Positions 36,533 to 44,423 of a stretch of DNA of 64,000 nucleotides are shown one piece after another. The notes beneath the pieces were generated by a model. That model saw nothing but the letters and a program-made list of their open reading frames with translations. It ran no database searches and was not told the DNA's origin. Position numbers and translations under genes: made by a program. Position 1 is the stretch's first letter; each line of letters opens with the position of its first letter. The stretch is from Thiohalocapsa sp. ML1 (GTDB lineage: Bacteria > Pseudomonadota > Gammaproteobacteria > Chromatiales > Chromatiaceae): NCBI RefSeq assembly GCF_001469165.1, contig NZ_JABX01000022.1, forward strand, positions 35,026 through 99,025. The letters run 5' to 3'.

Positions 36533-37753
36533 ATGGCCGGCCCCATTACACGTACTCCCCACCTGGACGAGGTCGAGGCCAGCCTTCGGCGCTCCCCGAT
36601 CGTCGCCCTGCTGGGTGCTCGGCAAGTGGGCAAAACCACGCTGGCCCGACAGGTCGCCGCGCGCGTGGGGGCCGACACCACGCACTTCGACCTGGAAGAT
36701 CCGCAAGACCTGGCGCGGCTCGCCGATCCCATGCTCGCGTTGAAGCCATTGCGCGGACTGGTGGTCCTGGACGAGGTCCAGCGCCAGCCCGACCTGTTCC
36801 CGATCCTCCGGGTGCTGGCCGATCGCTTGGACACGCCGGCGCGCTTTCTCGTGCTCGGCAGCGCCTCGCCGGAGCTGTTGCGGCAGAGCTCGGAGAGCCT
36901 CGCCGGGCGCATCCACTACCACGAGCTGCCCGGCTTCAACCTCGCCGAGGTGGGCGCCGACTTGGGCGTCGACCTGGGCGCCGACCTGGGCGCAGAGGTC
37001 GGCGCCGAGGCGCTCGGGCGGCTCTGGCTGCGCGGCGGCTTCCCGCGCGCCTATCTGGCCGCCTCCGATGCCGACAGCGCCGCATGGCGGCAAGACTTCA
37101 TCCGCACCTTCCTGGAACGCGATCTGCCGTCCCTGGGTATCCGCATCCCCGCGCCGACGCTGCGCCGCTTCTGGACCATGCTGGCCCACTACCACGCCCA
37201 GGTCTGGAACGGCTCGGAGCTGGCCCGGGCCTTCGGTGTTGCGCACACCACCGTGCGCGGCTATCTCGATCTGCTCGATGCGGCACTCGTGCTGCGCCAG
37301 CTCCAACCCTGGCACGAGAACCTCGGCAAGCGCCAGGTCAAGTCGCCGAAGGTCTATGTCGCGGACAGCGGCCTGCTGCACAGCCTGCTCGGCATCGAGA
37401 CGCGCGAGGGGCTGGAATCCCATCCGAAGGTCGGTGCGTCCTGGGAGGGATTCATCATCGAGCAGATCTTAAGCCGGCTGCGCCTGCGCTGGGATGAGTG
37501 CTGGTTCTGGGCCACCCACGCCGGCGCCGAGCTGGATCTCCTGGTCGTCAACGAGCGCGGCCGGCGCGGCTTCGAGATCAAGCGCACCACCGCGCCCAAG
37601 ATTACGCCCTCCATGCGCAACGCCATCGCCGATCTCGGCCTCGACCGGCTCGACGTCATCCATGCCGGCGAGCACAGCTTTCCGCTCGCCGAGAACATCC
37701 AGGCCGTCGCGATGCGGCGGTTGTTGACGGACATCGGCGACGTCGATACCTGA
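36533..37753 (+). CDS. AAA ATPase with DUF4143 domain
   Basis: A 406-residue protein of the AAA_14/DUF4143 family. Walker A is LLGARQVGKTTLARQV (about residues 25-40), Walker B LRGLVVLDEVQRQPD (about 73-87). A winged-helix region and DUF4143 follow, and the C-terminal part holds a PD-(D/E)XK-like motif (GAELDLLV, GFEIKRTTAP). An insertion near residue 138-158 (GADLGVDLGADLGAEVGAE) is a short tandem repeat not typical of the family. These ATPases are common, mobile and of unknown function; some behave as regulators or toxins. Intact and probably expressed. Confidence 0.85.
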   Translation: MAGPITRTPHLDEVEASLRRSPIVALLGARQVGKTTLARQVAARVGADTTHFDLEDPQDLARLADPMLALKPLRGLVVLDEVQRQPDLFPILRVLADRLDTPARFLVLGSASPELLRQSSESLAGRIHYHELPGFNLAEVGADLGVDLGADLGAEVGAEALGRLWLRGGFPRAYLAASDADSAAWRQDFIRTFLERDLPSLGIRIPAPTLRRFWTMLAHYHAQVWNGSELARAFGVAHTTVRGYLDLLDAALVLRQLQPWHENLGKRQVKSPKVYVADSGLLHSLLGIETREGLESHPKVGASWEGFIIEQILSRLRLRWDECWFWATHAGAELDLLVVNERGRRGFEIKRTTAPKITPSMRNAIADLGLDRLDVIHAGEHSFPLAENIQAVAMRRLLTDIGDVDT

Positions 37754-37962
37754 GCCAAGTCCGCCAGGCAGGCCGGCCGCGGGCAGTGACGCGGCGTGCG
37801 ACGGCGCTGCCCGCGAGGTATCTCCGCCCGGAAACCCTGCTTCTCCTTGAGTCCAAGCGCGCCACGCTTTGACGCGATGCACAGCTTCGCGGCGCGGGTC
37901 ACGCGGCGGGGGTTCCGAACGAGACCTGAAGCTGACGCGAGCTCCGGTTGCGCAAACCAGAA
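37754..37962. other. Intergenic region, no gene seen
   Basis: Leading part of a roughly 610-base gap. No convincing frame or repeat; the remnants of small antitoxin genes begin at 37963. Confidence 0.4.
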
Positions 37963-38189
37963 GCCATCACCCTTCCAGCCGACCTCGAGCAGGCCCTGGA
38001 GCGGTTCGTCGCCGCGCAGTCGGCTCCGCGGTCTAGCCGGTAGCGGTCGTCCAGGCCGCCGTCCGGGAGTATCTGGCGGAGCGCGGCTATCTGCCGGGCA
38101 CAGCGGCGCTGCGCATCCGTCCGGCCCCGCGCGGCAGCGGCAACGACGATGTCAGCGTCGCCCACGACCGGTATCTCGCCTCGTCGTGA
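37963..38189 (+). pseudogene. Decayed ribbon-helix-helix antitoxin gene
   Basis: Translation in pieces gives AITLPADLEQALERFVAAQS, then in a shifted frame VVQAAVREYLAERGYLPGTA and a tail DDVSVAHDRYLASS before TGA. This is the layout of a CopG-type antitoxin. Two TAG codons and a frameshift lie near 38033-38042, so no complete product is possible. Confidence 0.6.
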
Positions 38190-38365
38190 CGCGGGCGGCA
38201 ACGCGGGGGGATGCCGCTGCCCAACCCGCCGGCCGGGGTCGGGCCGGACTGGGCGGAGACCGGCCGGCTCGGCGGCAGCGCCGCGAACGGCGAGGCCCTG
38301 CGACCCTTGCTCCCGTCCTTGCGCCGTAATACCTTGCGTATTCGTTTTCTGCCGGGCAGACCATC

Positions 38366-38644
38366 ATGGCAACGCGGACCGTACGACTCGACGACGAGGC
38401 CGAGACGACGCTGGAGCGCTTGCGCTGCATCACCGGGTGGTCGATCTCCCAGGTGATCTCCGAGGTGATCTCCGAGGTATTGAAGCGGGGTTTGGCGGCC
38501 TACGAGACCCAGGCGCTCGCGGAGACCTCGCGCCGCCCGTATGACATCTACCGCGCGTTGGGCCTGGGCCCCGGCGGCTATGCGGCGGCGCCGGCGAGAG
38601 GCGCGAAGTCCGCGGTCTCGGCTGCCATCCGCCGTTCGAATTGA
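38366..38644 (+). CDS. Ribbon-helix-helix antitoxin (CopG/VapB type)
   Basis: A 92-residue protein: TRTVRLDDEAETTLERLRCI is the DNA-binding ribbon and first helix, and SRRPYDIYRALGLGPGGYA is the toxin-binding tail typical of antitoxins paired with PIN toxins. A 12-base direct duplication encodes VISEVISEV in the second helix, which would lengthen it. The stop overlaps the start of a PIN-domain fragment, the expected position for the toxin. Confidence 0.7.
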   Translation: MATRTVRLDDEAETTLERLRCITGWSISQVISEVISEVLKRGLAAYETQALAETSRRPYDIYRALGLGPGGYAAAPARGAKSAVSAAIRRSN

Positions 38645-38817
38645 TGGTCCAGTACGCGGATCGGCCGATGGACTTGGCCGATGCATCGCTGGTGGTGCTC
38701 GCGGAAGGCTTGCGCCGGCGCCGCGTTTTCACGCTGGATCGTGGTGATTTCGCGGTGTATCGCATCAGGCGGGGGCACCAACTGCATGCCTTCGACGTGC
38801 TCGACCCTGGCAGTTGA
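38644..38817 (+). pseudogene. VapC-like PIN toxin, C-terminal fragment only
   Basis: A 57-codon frame: YADRPMDLADASLVVLAEGL, then RRVFTLDRGDFAVYRI and a terminal FDVLDPG. These are the last two acidic-residue blocks of a PIN-domain ribonuclease. The N-terminal half with the first catalytic Asp is absent, so the toxin is presumably dead. The ATG directly overlaps the antitoxin stop (TGATG), consistent with an internal deletion that joined the two. Confidence 0.65.
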
Positions 38818-39079
38818 GGGCGTGCAGGCGCCTGCAAGGTTGGCCGCCGCGCGCTTATCCGGCGCGTGCGCGCGTCGATAATCCAGCCCGCCGCCCTGGG
38901 CCCCACCGCATGACCTGCAAACGGACCGCATCGATCCAATCCCGGCTCGCCGCGATCGTCGCCCTCGGCGCTGGACCCAACACTCCGTCACGGTTGCACG
39001 AGTGCGTTCGGCCGATATCGGCCGCGGCGGCGATTGGCTATCATTCGGCCCGCTTCCGAGCATCGCCAATCGGACCCTG

Positions 39080-39138
39080 GTGCCGGCTTGCAGCCGGCAC
39101 GGTCTGCTGCATGCCGGTGCCGGCTTCCAGCCGCCACC
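39080..39138. repeat. Pair of REP-like GTGCCGGCTT palindromes
   Basis: GTGCCGGCT-TGC-AGCCGGCAC at 39080-39100 is a perfect hairpin. A related but decayed copy lies at 39117-39138. They sit 80-140 bases upstream of the aminotransferase start. Confidence 0.55.
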
Positions 39139-39217
39139 GGCCCGCACCCGATCAGGCGCCGGTGCGCCACCCTTGAGCCGAACCTCTCCACCCACGCCAA
39201 CTCCAGAAACCAAGCCG

Positions 39218-40405
39218 ATGACCATCAAGCTCTCCGCCCGCGTGCAGGCCGTGAAGCCTTCCGCCACCCTCGCCATCACCGCCCGCGCCAAGGAGCTGAA
39301 GGCCGCCGGCAAGGACGTCATCGGCCTAGGCGCCGGCGAGCCCGATTTCGATACGCCGGAGCACATCAAGCAGGCCGCCATCCAGGCCATCCACGACGGC
39401 TTCACCAAGTACACCGCCGTTGACGGCACGCCCGAGCTCAAGCGCGCCGTCATCGCCAAGTTTCAGCGCGAGAACGGGCTCGACTACGCGCCGGACCAGA
39501 TTCTGGTGTCCTGCGGCGGCAAGCAGAGCTTCTACAACCTGGCGCAGGCCGTGCTGGAGGCGGGCGACGAGGTCGTCATCCCGGCGCCCTACTGGGTGTC
39601 CTATCCGGACATGGTGCTGCTGGCGGACGCCACCCCCGTGCTGGTCAACGCCGGCGCCGAGCAGCGCTTCAAGATCACGCCGGAGCAACTGCGCGCGGCC
39701 ATGACCGAGCGCACCCGCCTCGTCGTCATCAACAGCCCGTCCAACCCCACCGGCATGGCCTACAGCCGTGACGAGCTGGCCGCCCTCGGCGCGGTGCTGC
39801 GCGACTACCCCAACACGCTCATCGCCACGGACGACATGTACGAGCACATCCGCTGGGACACCGCGACGCCCTTTGTGAACATTCTGAACGCCTGCCCGGA
39901 CCTCGCCGACCGCACCCTGGTGCTGAACGGCGTCTCCAAGGCCTACAGCATGACCGGCTGGCGCATCGGCTATGCCGGCGGCCCGGCGATGGTCATCAAG
40001 GCCATGAAGAAGATCCAGTCCCAGAGCACATCGAACCCGACCTCGATCTCCCAGGTCGCCGCGCAGGCCGCACTGGAGGGGCCGCAGGACTGCATCGGCG
40101 AGATGCTGACGGCCTTCAAGGAGCGGCACGACTTCGTCGTCGACGCACTCAACGCCATCCCCGGCATCGACTGCCTGCCGACGGACGGCACCTTCTACGT
40201 GTTCCCCGAGGTGAACGGCCTCATCGAGCGCATCGACAGCGTCGGCAACGACCTGGAGCTTGCGGAATATCTCATCGAGCAGGCCGGCGTCGCCGTGGTG
40301 CCGGGCTCCGCGTTCGGCCTCGACGGCTGCATGCGCATTTCCATCGCCACCAGCCGCGCCAACCTGGAACAGGCCCTGGCGCGCATCGCCGCCGTGGCGG
40401 ACTGA
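39218..40405 (+). CDS. Class I aspartate aminotransferase
   Basis: A PLP-dependent aminotransferase of 395 residues, the subgroup Ib type that transfers amino groups between aspartate and 2-oxoglutarate (some members accept prephenate). Landmarks: GLGAGEPDFDTPEHIKQAA near the N-terminus, ALVINSPSNPTG-type block (VVINSPSNPTGMAYSRDEL), and the PLP lysine in GVSKAYSMTGWRIGYAGG. The start at 39218 begins MTIKLSARVQAVKPS as usual; the open frame extends 72 codons upstream through palindromic repeats and is not coding. Confidence 0.95.
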   Translation: MTIKLSARVQAVKPSATLAITARAKELKAAGKDVIGLGAGEPDFDTPEHIKQAAIQAIHDGFTKYTAVDGTPELKRAVIAKFQRENGLDYAPDQILVSCGGKQSFYNLAQAVLEAGDEVVIPAPYWVSYPDMVLLADATPVLVNAGAEQRFKITPEQLRAAMTERTRLVVINSPSNPTGMAYSRDELAALGAVLRDYPNTLIATDDMYEHIRWDTATPFVNILNACPDLADRTLVLNGVSKAYSMTGWRIGYAGGPAMVIKAMKKIQSQSTSNPTSISQVAAQAALEGPQDCIGEMLTAFKERHDFVVDALNAIPGIDCLPTDGTFYVFPEVNGLIERIDSVGNDLELAEYLIEQAGVAVVPGSAFGLDGCMRISIATSRANLEQALARIAAVAD

Positions 40406-40576
40406 TGGGCTGCGGCGTTCCGCCGCCGCGCGCGGCGGGATTTGCCTATGCCGTCATCAGGATATGCTTGAATTAAGGATAGACGCGCATCGGTCGTCCG
40501 GCCCGGCGCCAAGCACCGAGCCGCGTCGGCGCGGGCCCGGCGCAGGCCCGGACAAGCAGCAAGGCAGCACAGACCC

Positions 40577-41131
40577 ATGCAGATTCCTACCAGGCACCGG
40601 CAACAAGGTGTCACCCTGATCGAGCTGCTCGTCACCATGAGCATCCTGGTGATCCTGCTCACGGTCGGCGTCGGCGGCATGACCACGGTGGTCAAGCGCA
40701 ACACGCGTGCCACCGAGGTCAACACCATGATCGGGCATCTGAACTTTGCGCGGGCGCAGGCGGTGATGCGGGCGGCTGACATCGTCGTCTGCCCTGTGGA
40801 TACAACTGACCTCGACGCCGGCTGCCAAGGCGGCACCTCAGCCTGGGTGGAGGGCTATGCGATCATTCAGGCGGACGACGGCGAGGTGCTGCGCGTGGAG
40901 GCGGGCAGCAGGAGCATTACCATGAAGTCCACGCTGACCGAGTTCCGCTTCCGGGACGACGGCACGGGATCCCCCGGGAACATCACGTTTTGCGACGTCG
41001 ACGATGATGCCGCTAACAACAGCAACCGCAGCAGCAGCGTCGTGCAGCCTCTCGTCGTGGTCATCAGCGGAATGGGCCGCGTACGCGTCTCCGAGAAGAC
41101 CGGCAGCGGCAACGACCCCAACTGCAGTTGA
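40577..41131 (+). CDS. GspH/FimT-family type IV pseudopilin
   Basis: A 184-residue minor pilin. The prepilin peptidase site is QQG-VTLIELLV with the conserved Glu at mature position 5, followed by the hydrophobic helix TMSILVILLTVGVGGMTTVV. The GspH/FimT region follows, with paired cysteines (CPVDTTDLDAGC and a C-terminal Cys). It lies alone beside tRNA-Asn, with no other pilus gene in the window. This is usual for fimT-like genes, which initiate type IV pilus assembly. Confidence 0.9.
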   Translation: MQIPTRHRQQGVTLIELLVTMSILVILLTVGVGGMTTVVKRNTRATEVNTMIGHLNFARAQAVMRAADIVVCPVDTTDLDAGCQGGTSAWVEGYAIIQADDGEVLRVEAGSRSITMKSTLTEFRFRDDGTGSPGNITFCDVDDDAANNSNRSSSVVQPLVVVISGMGRVRVSEKTGSGNDPNCS

Positions 41132-41209
41132 AGGCTCGCAGCCGCCGGCCCCACGACAAGCTCGCGCGCATCGTGCGACAGACAGGAGCCGTAGCGGTCA
41201 TCTTTCGGC

Positions 41210-41239
41210 TTGACCGACCTCGCAAGCAGCCGCTATCAT
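41210..41239 (+). promoter_or_regulatory. Sigma-70-type promoter of tRNA-Asn
   Basis: TTGACC at 41210-41215 and TATCAT at 41234-41239, spaced 18 bases. The tRNA begins 16 bases after the -10 element. Confidence 0.7.
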
Positions 41240-41254
41240 TCGCGGCTCTTTCCT

Positions 41255-41330
41255 TCCCCGATAGCTCAGTCGGTAGAGCAACTGACTGTTAATCAGTGGG
41301 TCCGTGGTTCGAGTCCACGTCGGGGAGCCA
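41255..41330 (+). tRNA. tRNA-Asn (anticodon GTT)
   Basis: A 76-base cloverleaf with CCA encoded. Acceptor arms TCCCCGA/TCGGGGA pair fully. Anticodon stem ACTGA/TCAGT encloses CTGTTAA, anticodon GTT. No integrase gene or displaced 3'-end copy is visible nearby. Confidence 0.97.
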
Positions 41331-41339
41331 ATCAAATCA

Positions 41340-41373
41340 ACGGGTTAGAGTCTTCGGGCTCTAGCCCGTTTTT
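41340..41373 (+). terminator. Intrinsic terminator of tRNA-Asn
   Basis: An 11-bp stem (ACGGGTTAGAG with CTCTAGCCCGT, one G-T pair) with an 8-base loop and a run of five T, ten bases after the tRNA. Confidence 0.85.
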
Positions 41374-41473
41374 CGTTCAGTCACCATAGAGCCACCACGC
41401 GGATGGATTTCGCGGGCCGCGCCGGTGCCGTGTCCGTGACGCGCGGATCGAGGTTGAGCGGGTCAGGCGCCGG

Positions 41474-41755
41474 TCAGTGCTGGGTCTCCAGCTTGACCAC
41501 GGCGCGGGAGCCGGTGGCGCTGGCGTAGCGCTCCAGCGTGCGCAGGCTGGGCAGGGTGCGCCCGCTCTCCAGTCGGGCAACGGCGGATTGGGAGGTGCCC
41601 ATGCGCTCGGCAACCTCGGTCTGGCTCAGTCCGGCGCGGGTGCGTGCGGCGATCAGCTCGCGGGCCAGGGCGAGCTCGGGCGCCTGGGCGTCGTACTCCG
41701 CGCGGGTCTGCGGGTCTTCCAGCAGGCGTGCCTTCAAATCGGCAAGCTCAGTCAT
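41474..41755 (-). CDS. HigA-like XRE antitoxin
   Basis: A 93-residue protein with an XRE-type helix-turn-helix in its second half (ARTRAGLSQTEVAERMGTSQ, SAVARLESGRTLPSLRTLER). An acidic N-terminal helix (LADLKARLLEDPQTRAEYDA) is typical of antitoxins paired with RelE/HigB-type toxins. It overlaps the toxin gene by 8 bases and follows it, the toxin-first order of higBA modules. It would bind the toxin and repress the operon. Confidence 0.88.
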   Translation of the reverse strand: MTELADLKARLLEDPQTRAEYDAQAPELALARELIAARTRAGLSQTEVAERMGTSQSAVARLESGRTLPSLRTLERYASATGSRAVVKLETQH

Positions 41756-42074
41756 TGGTGAGTCTCCGCAGGCGGTGACGGGCGGTTTCGAGCGCCTTGC
41801 GCGGGGTTTTCTGTGTCTTCTTGATGAACACCTGCATCACGGTCAGCCGTTGCCCGGTGCGCGCGACGTAGACGGCGCGGGCGATGCCGTCGCGGCCGGT
41901 CAGGCGCATTTCCCACAGCTTGCCTTCCAGGTGGCGGACGTGCGGCATGCCGACTTGGTGCGGGCCGAATGCCGCCAGCAGCTCGGCGACATGCAGGAAG
42001 CGGGCGCGGATGTCGGGCGGCATCGTCAGCAGCTCCGTTTCCGCCGCGGGGTCAAGCTCAACCGTCCAGGTCAA
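41748..42074 (-). CDS. RelE/HigB-family toxin with a repeat-disrupted start
   Basis: A 108-residue RelE/Gp49-type mRNA interferase-like toxin: LDPAAETELLTMPPDIRARF, HVRHLEGKLWEMRLTGRDGI, ARAVYVARTGQRLTVMQVFI and KKTQKTPRKALETARHRL. The natural ATG is probably at 42113, where ATGACCTGGACGGTTGA repeats the gene's own first codons. Three extra copies of a 13-bp unit now separate it from the body of the gene and put a stop at codon 10. Translation would have to begin at a TTG at 42074, which gives the same first residues. Expression may be lowered or lost. Confidence 0.8.
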   Translation of the reverse strand: MTWTVELDPAAETELLTMPPDIRARFLHVAELLAAFGPHQVGMPHVRHLEGKLWEMRLTGRDGIARAVYVARTGQRLTVMQVFIKKTQKTPRKALETARHRLRRLTND

Positions 42075-42108
42075 CCGTCCAGGTCAACCGTCCAAGTCAA
42101 CCGTCCAG
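42057..42108. repeat. 13-bp tandem repeat (4 copies) at the toxin 5' end
   Basis: Four head-to-tail copies of GTCAACCGTCCAG (the first begins with C and the third ends AA). Read on the minus strand, each is the toxin start region CTGGACGGTTGAC. The array lies between the original ATG and the coding body. Confidence 0.9.
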
Positions 42109-42113
42109 GTCAT

Positions 42114-42464
42114 GGCCTATCGCGTTTTTGAGATGGTGGACCATCCGGTTCGTTGCCGCAACGCCTCGGGGCGATCAGGCGTTTGCCGCCGGTTGCCGGG
42201 CGGTCAGTTCCGGGGGCTCGTCGTCGCGGCGCCGTTCGACCCAGCCCCCGCGGGTCCGGTGATCGGCGCGTTGCCCAACGCACCGACTGGCGCGCCGACT
42301 GGAGTGTTGACCTCCCGGTCAACACGCACCGAACGCGATGGACTGAGCGCAGACGGGTGGGCATTGCGGCGGTCCGCAAGGGCCGCGCAGGCGGATCGCG
42401 ATGGGCCGGGGCCGCAGAGGACAGCCTGTCCGACAGGGAGGCCGCAGCGCCGGCGCTGACCTCC
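42114..42464. other. Intergenic region, no gene seen
   Basis: About 350 bases upstream of the toxin gene and downstream of the DUF2919 gene. No family-like frame, no clear terminator or repeat. Confidence 0.4.
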
Positions 42465-42935
42465 CTAACCCCGCCCTGGGAACTCCCGAAACACATCCCG
42501 TGCCAGTCCCGAGCGCCAGAGATAGGCGATGACGGCGAGGTTGAGCAGGGTGGAGAGCAGCACGGCCTCGTCGATGGCGGTGATGAGGGGCTCGCCAGCG
42601 GTGGCGAGGCGCCAGGCGAGCAGCGCGAGGTAGAGGAGCGCGGAGGTGGTGAGCAGCGGGCGGCCGAGCGGCCAGAGCGAGCGCATCCAGTTGGGCGCCT
42701 CGGGGCGGCGGCGGGCGGCGACGAGGGCGACGGGTAGCGCGAGCAGGTCCGCGATGAGGTATTCGGGGCGGATCAGGTCCCGTAGCGCCGTGATCTCCGC
42801 CCCGGTGGTGGGCAGGAAGGTGATGCCGAGCAGCAGCAGGTGCCGCAGCAGGAAGGCGAGCACGAGCCACAGCGTGACCGGCACCTTGAGCGTCAGGTGC
42901 TCGTCGTAGCGGCTCGGGTCGTGCGCGAGGGGCAA
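42465..42935 (-). CDS. DUF2919-family inner-membrane protein
   Basis: A 156-residue membrane protein with about four hydrophobic helices. The N-terminus (PSRYDEHLTLKVPVTLWLVL, AFLLRHLLLLGI) matches the DUF2919 family, which includes enteric YfeZ. Function unknown. It is transcribed away from the hydrogenase operon, so the 350 bases between them hold promoters for both directions. Confidence 0.7.
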   Translation of the reverse strand: MPLAHDPSRYDEHLTLKVPVTLWLVLAFLLRHLLLLGITFLPTTGAEITALRDLIRPEYLIADLLALPVALVAARRRPEAPNWMRSLWPLGRPLLTTSALLYLALLAWRLATAGEPLITAIDEAVLLSTLLNLAVIAYLWRSGLARDVFREFPGRG

Positions 42936-43059
42936 GGCTGGTTACTCCGTATCCGCCGGACCGGGCGCGGCCGGGTGCGCGGACGCCGGCCCAACCGGGC
43001 CTGCGCAAGGGAATTGTGGGCGAAGCGGCGGTGCGGGTCGGCTGGTCAAAGGATCTCCA

Positions 43060-43086
43060 CATTGTTTGTAGAGCTGCCAACAAATG
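43060..43086. promoter_or_regulatory. Imperfect dyad, candidate HupR/enhancer site
   Basis: CATTGTTTG and CCAACAAATG are separated by eight bases and form an imperfect palindrome about 70 bases upstream of the candidate -24/-12 promoter. The position suits an NtrC-type activator. It does not match the TTG-N5-CAA spacing reported for Rhodobacter HupR exactly, so this is tentative. Confidence 0.35.
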
Positions 43087-43156
43087 TGACAGCCCGGTAT
43101 TGATGCGGCGCAACAAGCGGACGCTAAGGCATTGGCTGTGCACGTAATGCAAAAGC

Positions 43157-43172
43157 TGGCCCGCAAAGTGCT
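43157..43172 (+). promoter_or_regulatory. Candidate sigma-54 promoter of the hydrogenase operon
   Basis: TGGCCCGCAAAGTGCT against the consensus TGGCACG-N4-TTGCW: the GG and GC doublets have the required 10-base separation, with two mismatches outside them. It is 114 bases upstream of hupS. An NtrC-family activator is encoded at the end of the same operon. Confidence 0.45.
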
Positions 43173-43286
43173 CATCTGTCGTCAGAACCACACAAGCGTG
43201 GCGACAACCAGAAGCGTGCCGATGCCGACAGCGGGGAACCAGGTACCTCGCCGGTGGCGCGCCCGACCGCCGAACCGGGGAGTGCA

Positions 43287-44423
43287 ATGCCCACTGCTAC
43301 CACCGAGACCTTCTACGAGGTCATGCGCCGCCAGGGGATCACGCGGCGCAGCTTCATCAAGTTCTGTTCGCTGACGGCCACCGCGCTCGGGCTCGCGCCG
43401 AGCTTCGCCGGCAAGATTGCGCATGCCATGGAGACCAAGCCGCGCACGCCGGTGCTCTGGCTGCACGGGCTGGAGTGTACCTGCTGTTCCGAGTCTTTCA
43501 TCCGCAGCGCGCATCCGCTGGTGTCGGACGTGGTGCTGTCGATGATCTCGCTGGACTACGACGACCTGATCATGGCCTCGGCGGGGCATCAGGCGGAGGC
43601 GATCCTGGAGGAGATCACGCACAAGTACAAAGGCAACTACATCCTCGCCGTGGAGGGCAATCCGCCGCTGGAACAGGAGGGCATGAGCTGCATCATCGCC
43701 GGCCGGCCCTTCGTGGAGCAGTTGCAGGAGGTCGCCAAGGACTGCAAGGCCATCATCTCCTGGGGGAGCTGCGCGTCCTGGGGCTGCGTGCAGGCGGCCC
43801 GCCCGAACCCGACTCGCGCGACGCCGGTGCATGAGGTGATCCGCGACAAGCCCATCATCAAGGTGCCGGGCTGCCCGCCCATCGCCGAGGTCATGACCGG
43901 CGTGCTCACCTACATGCTCACCTTCGAGCGCATCCCGGAGCTGGACCGCCAGGGCCGCCCGGTGATGTTCTACGGCCAGCGCATCCACGACAAGTGCTAC
44001 CGCCGGCCGCACTTCGACGCCGGCCAGTTCGTTGAGGACTGGGACGACGAGGCCGCGCGCAAGGGCTACTGCCTGTACAAGATGGGCTGCAAGGGCCCGA
44101 CCACCTACAACGCCTGCTCCACGGTGCGCTGGAACAACGGGGTCAGCTTCCCGATCCAGTCCGGCCACGGCTGCATCGGCTGCTCCGAGGACGGCTTCTG
44201 GGACAAGGGCAGCTTCTACCAGCACACCACCGATACGCACGTGTTCGGCGTCGAGGCGAACGCCGACAAGGTGGGCTTGGCCGCCGCCGGTGTCGTCGGT
44301 GCCGCCATCGGCGCCCATGCGGCCTACAGCGCCATCGCGCTCGCGCGGCACAAGGTCGCCGGCAATGCCGATCCCACGGCCGACCGGAAGAGCAGCCATG
44401 CCGGCGCAGGTGACCAGCAATGA
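43287..44423 (+). CDS. hupS: HupS, uptake [NiFe]-hydrogenase small subunit
   Basis: The iron-sulfur subunit that carries electrons from the active site to the membrane. 378 residues. The Tat signal contains [10 protein letters not shown] near residue 20, so the folded heterodimer is exported to the periplasm. Cluster-binding Cys appear in [20 protein letters not shown], then in the His/Cys-rich region ([28 protein letters not shown]) and [16 protein letters not shown]-terminal hydrophobic helix ([20 protein letters not shown]) anchors it to the membrane next to HupC. The ATG at 43287 gives the normal Tat leader. It overlaps hupL by ATGA. Confidence 0.97.
   Translation: MPTATTETFYEVMRRQGITRRSFIKFCSLTATALGLAPSFAGKIAHAMETKPRTPVLWLHGLECTCCSESFIRSAHPLVSDVVLSMISLDYDDLIMASAGHQAEAILEEITHKYKGNYILAVEGNPPLEQEGMSCIIAGRPFVEQLQEVAKDCKAIISWGSCASWGCVQAARPNPTRATPVHEVIRDKPIIKVPGCPPIAEVMTGVLTYMLTFERIPELDRQGRPVMFYGQRIHDKCYRRPHFDAGQFVEDWDDEAARKGYCLYKMGCKGPTTYNACSTVRWNNGVSFPIQSGHGCIGCSEDGFWDKGSFYQHTTDTHVFGVEANADKVGLAAAGVVGAAIGAHAAYSAIALARHKVAGNADPTADRKSSHAGAGDQQ

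Noticed and set aside
38578..39459. 293-codon minus-strand frame across the VapC fragment and aminotransferase start
   Set aside because: No similarity to any family and it crosses palindromic repeats; antisense shadow.
41255..41400. tRNA-Asn as an integration site for a genomic island
   Set aside because: No integrase and no repeated tRNA 3' end could be found in the downstream sequence.
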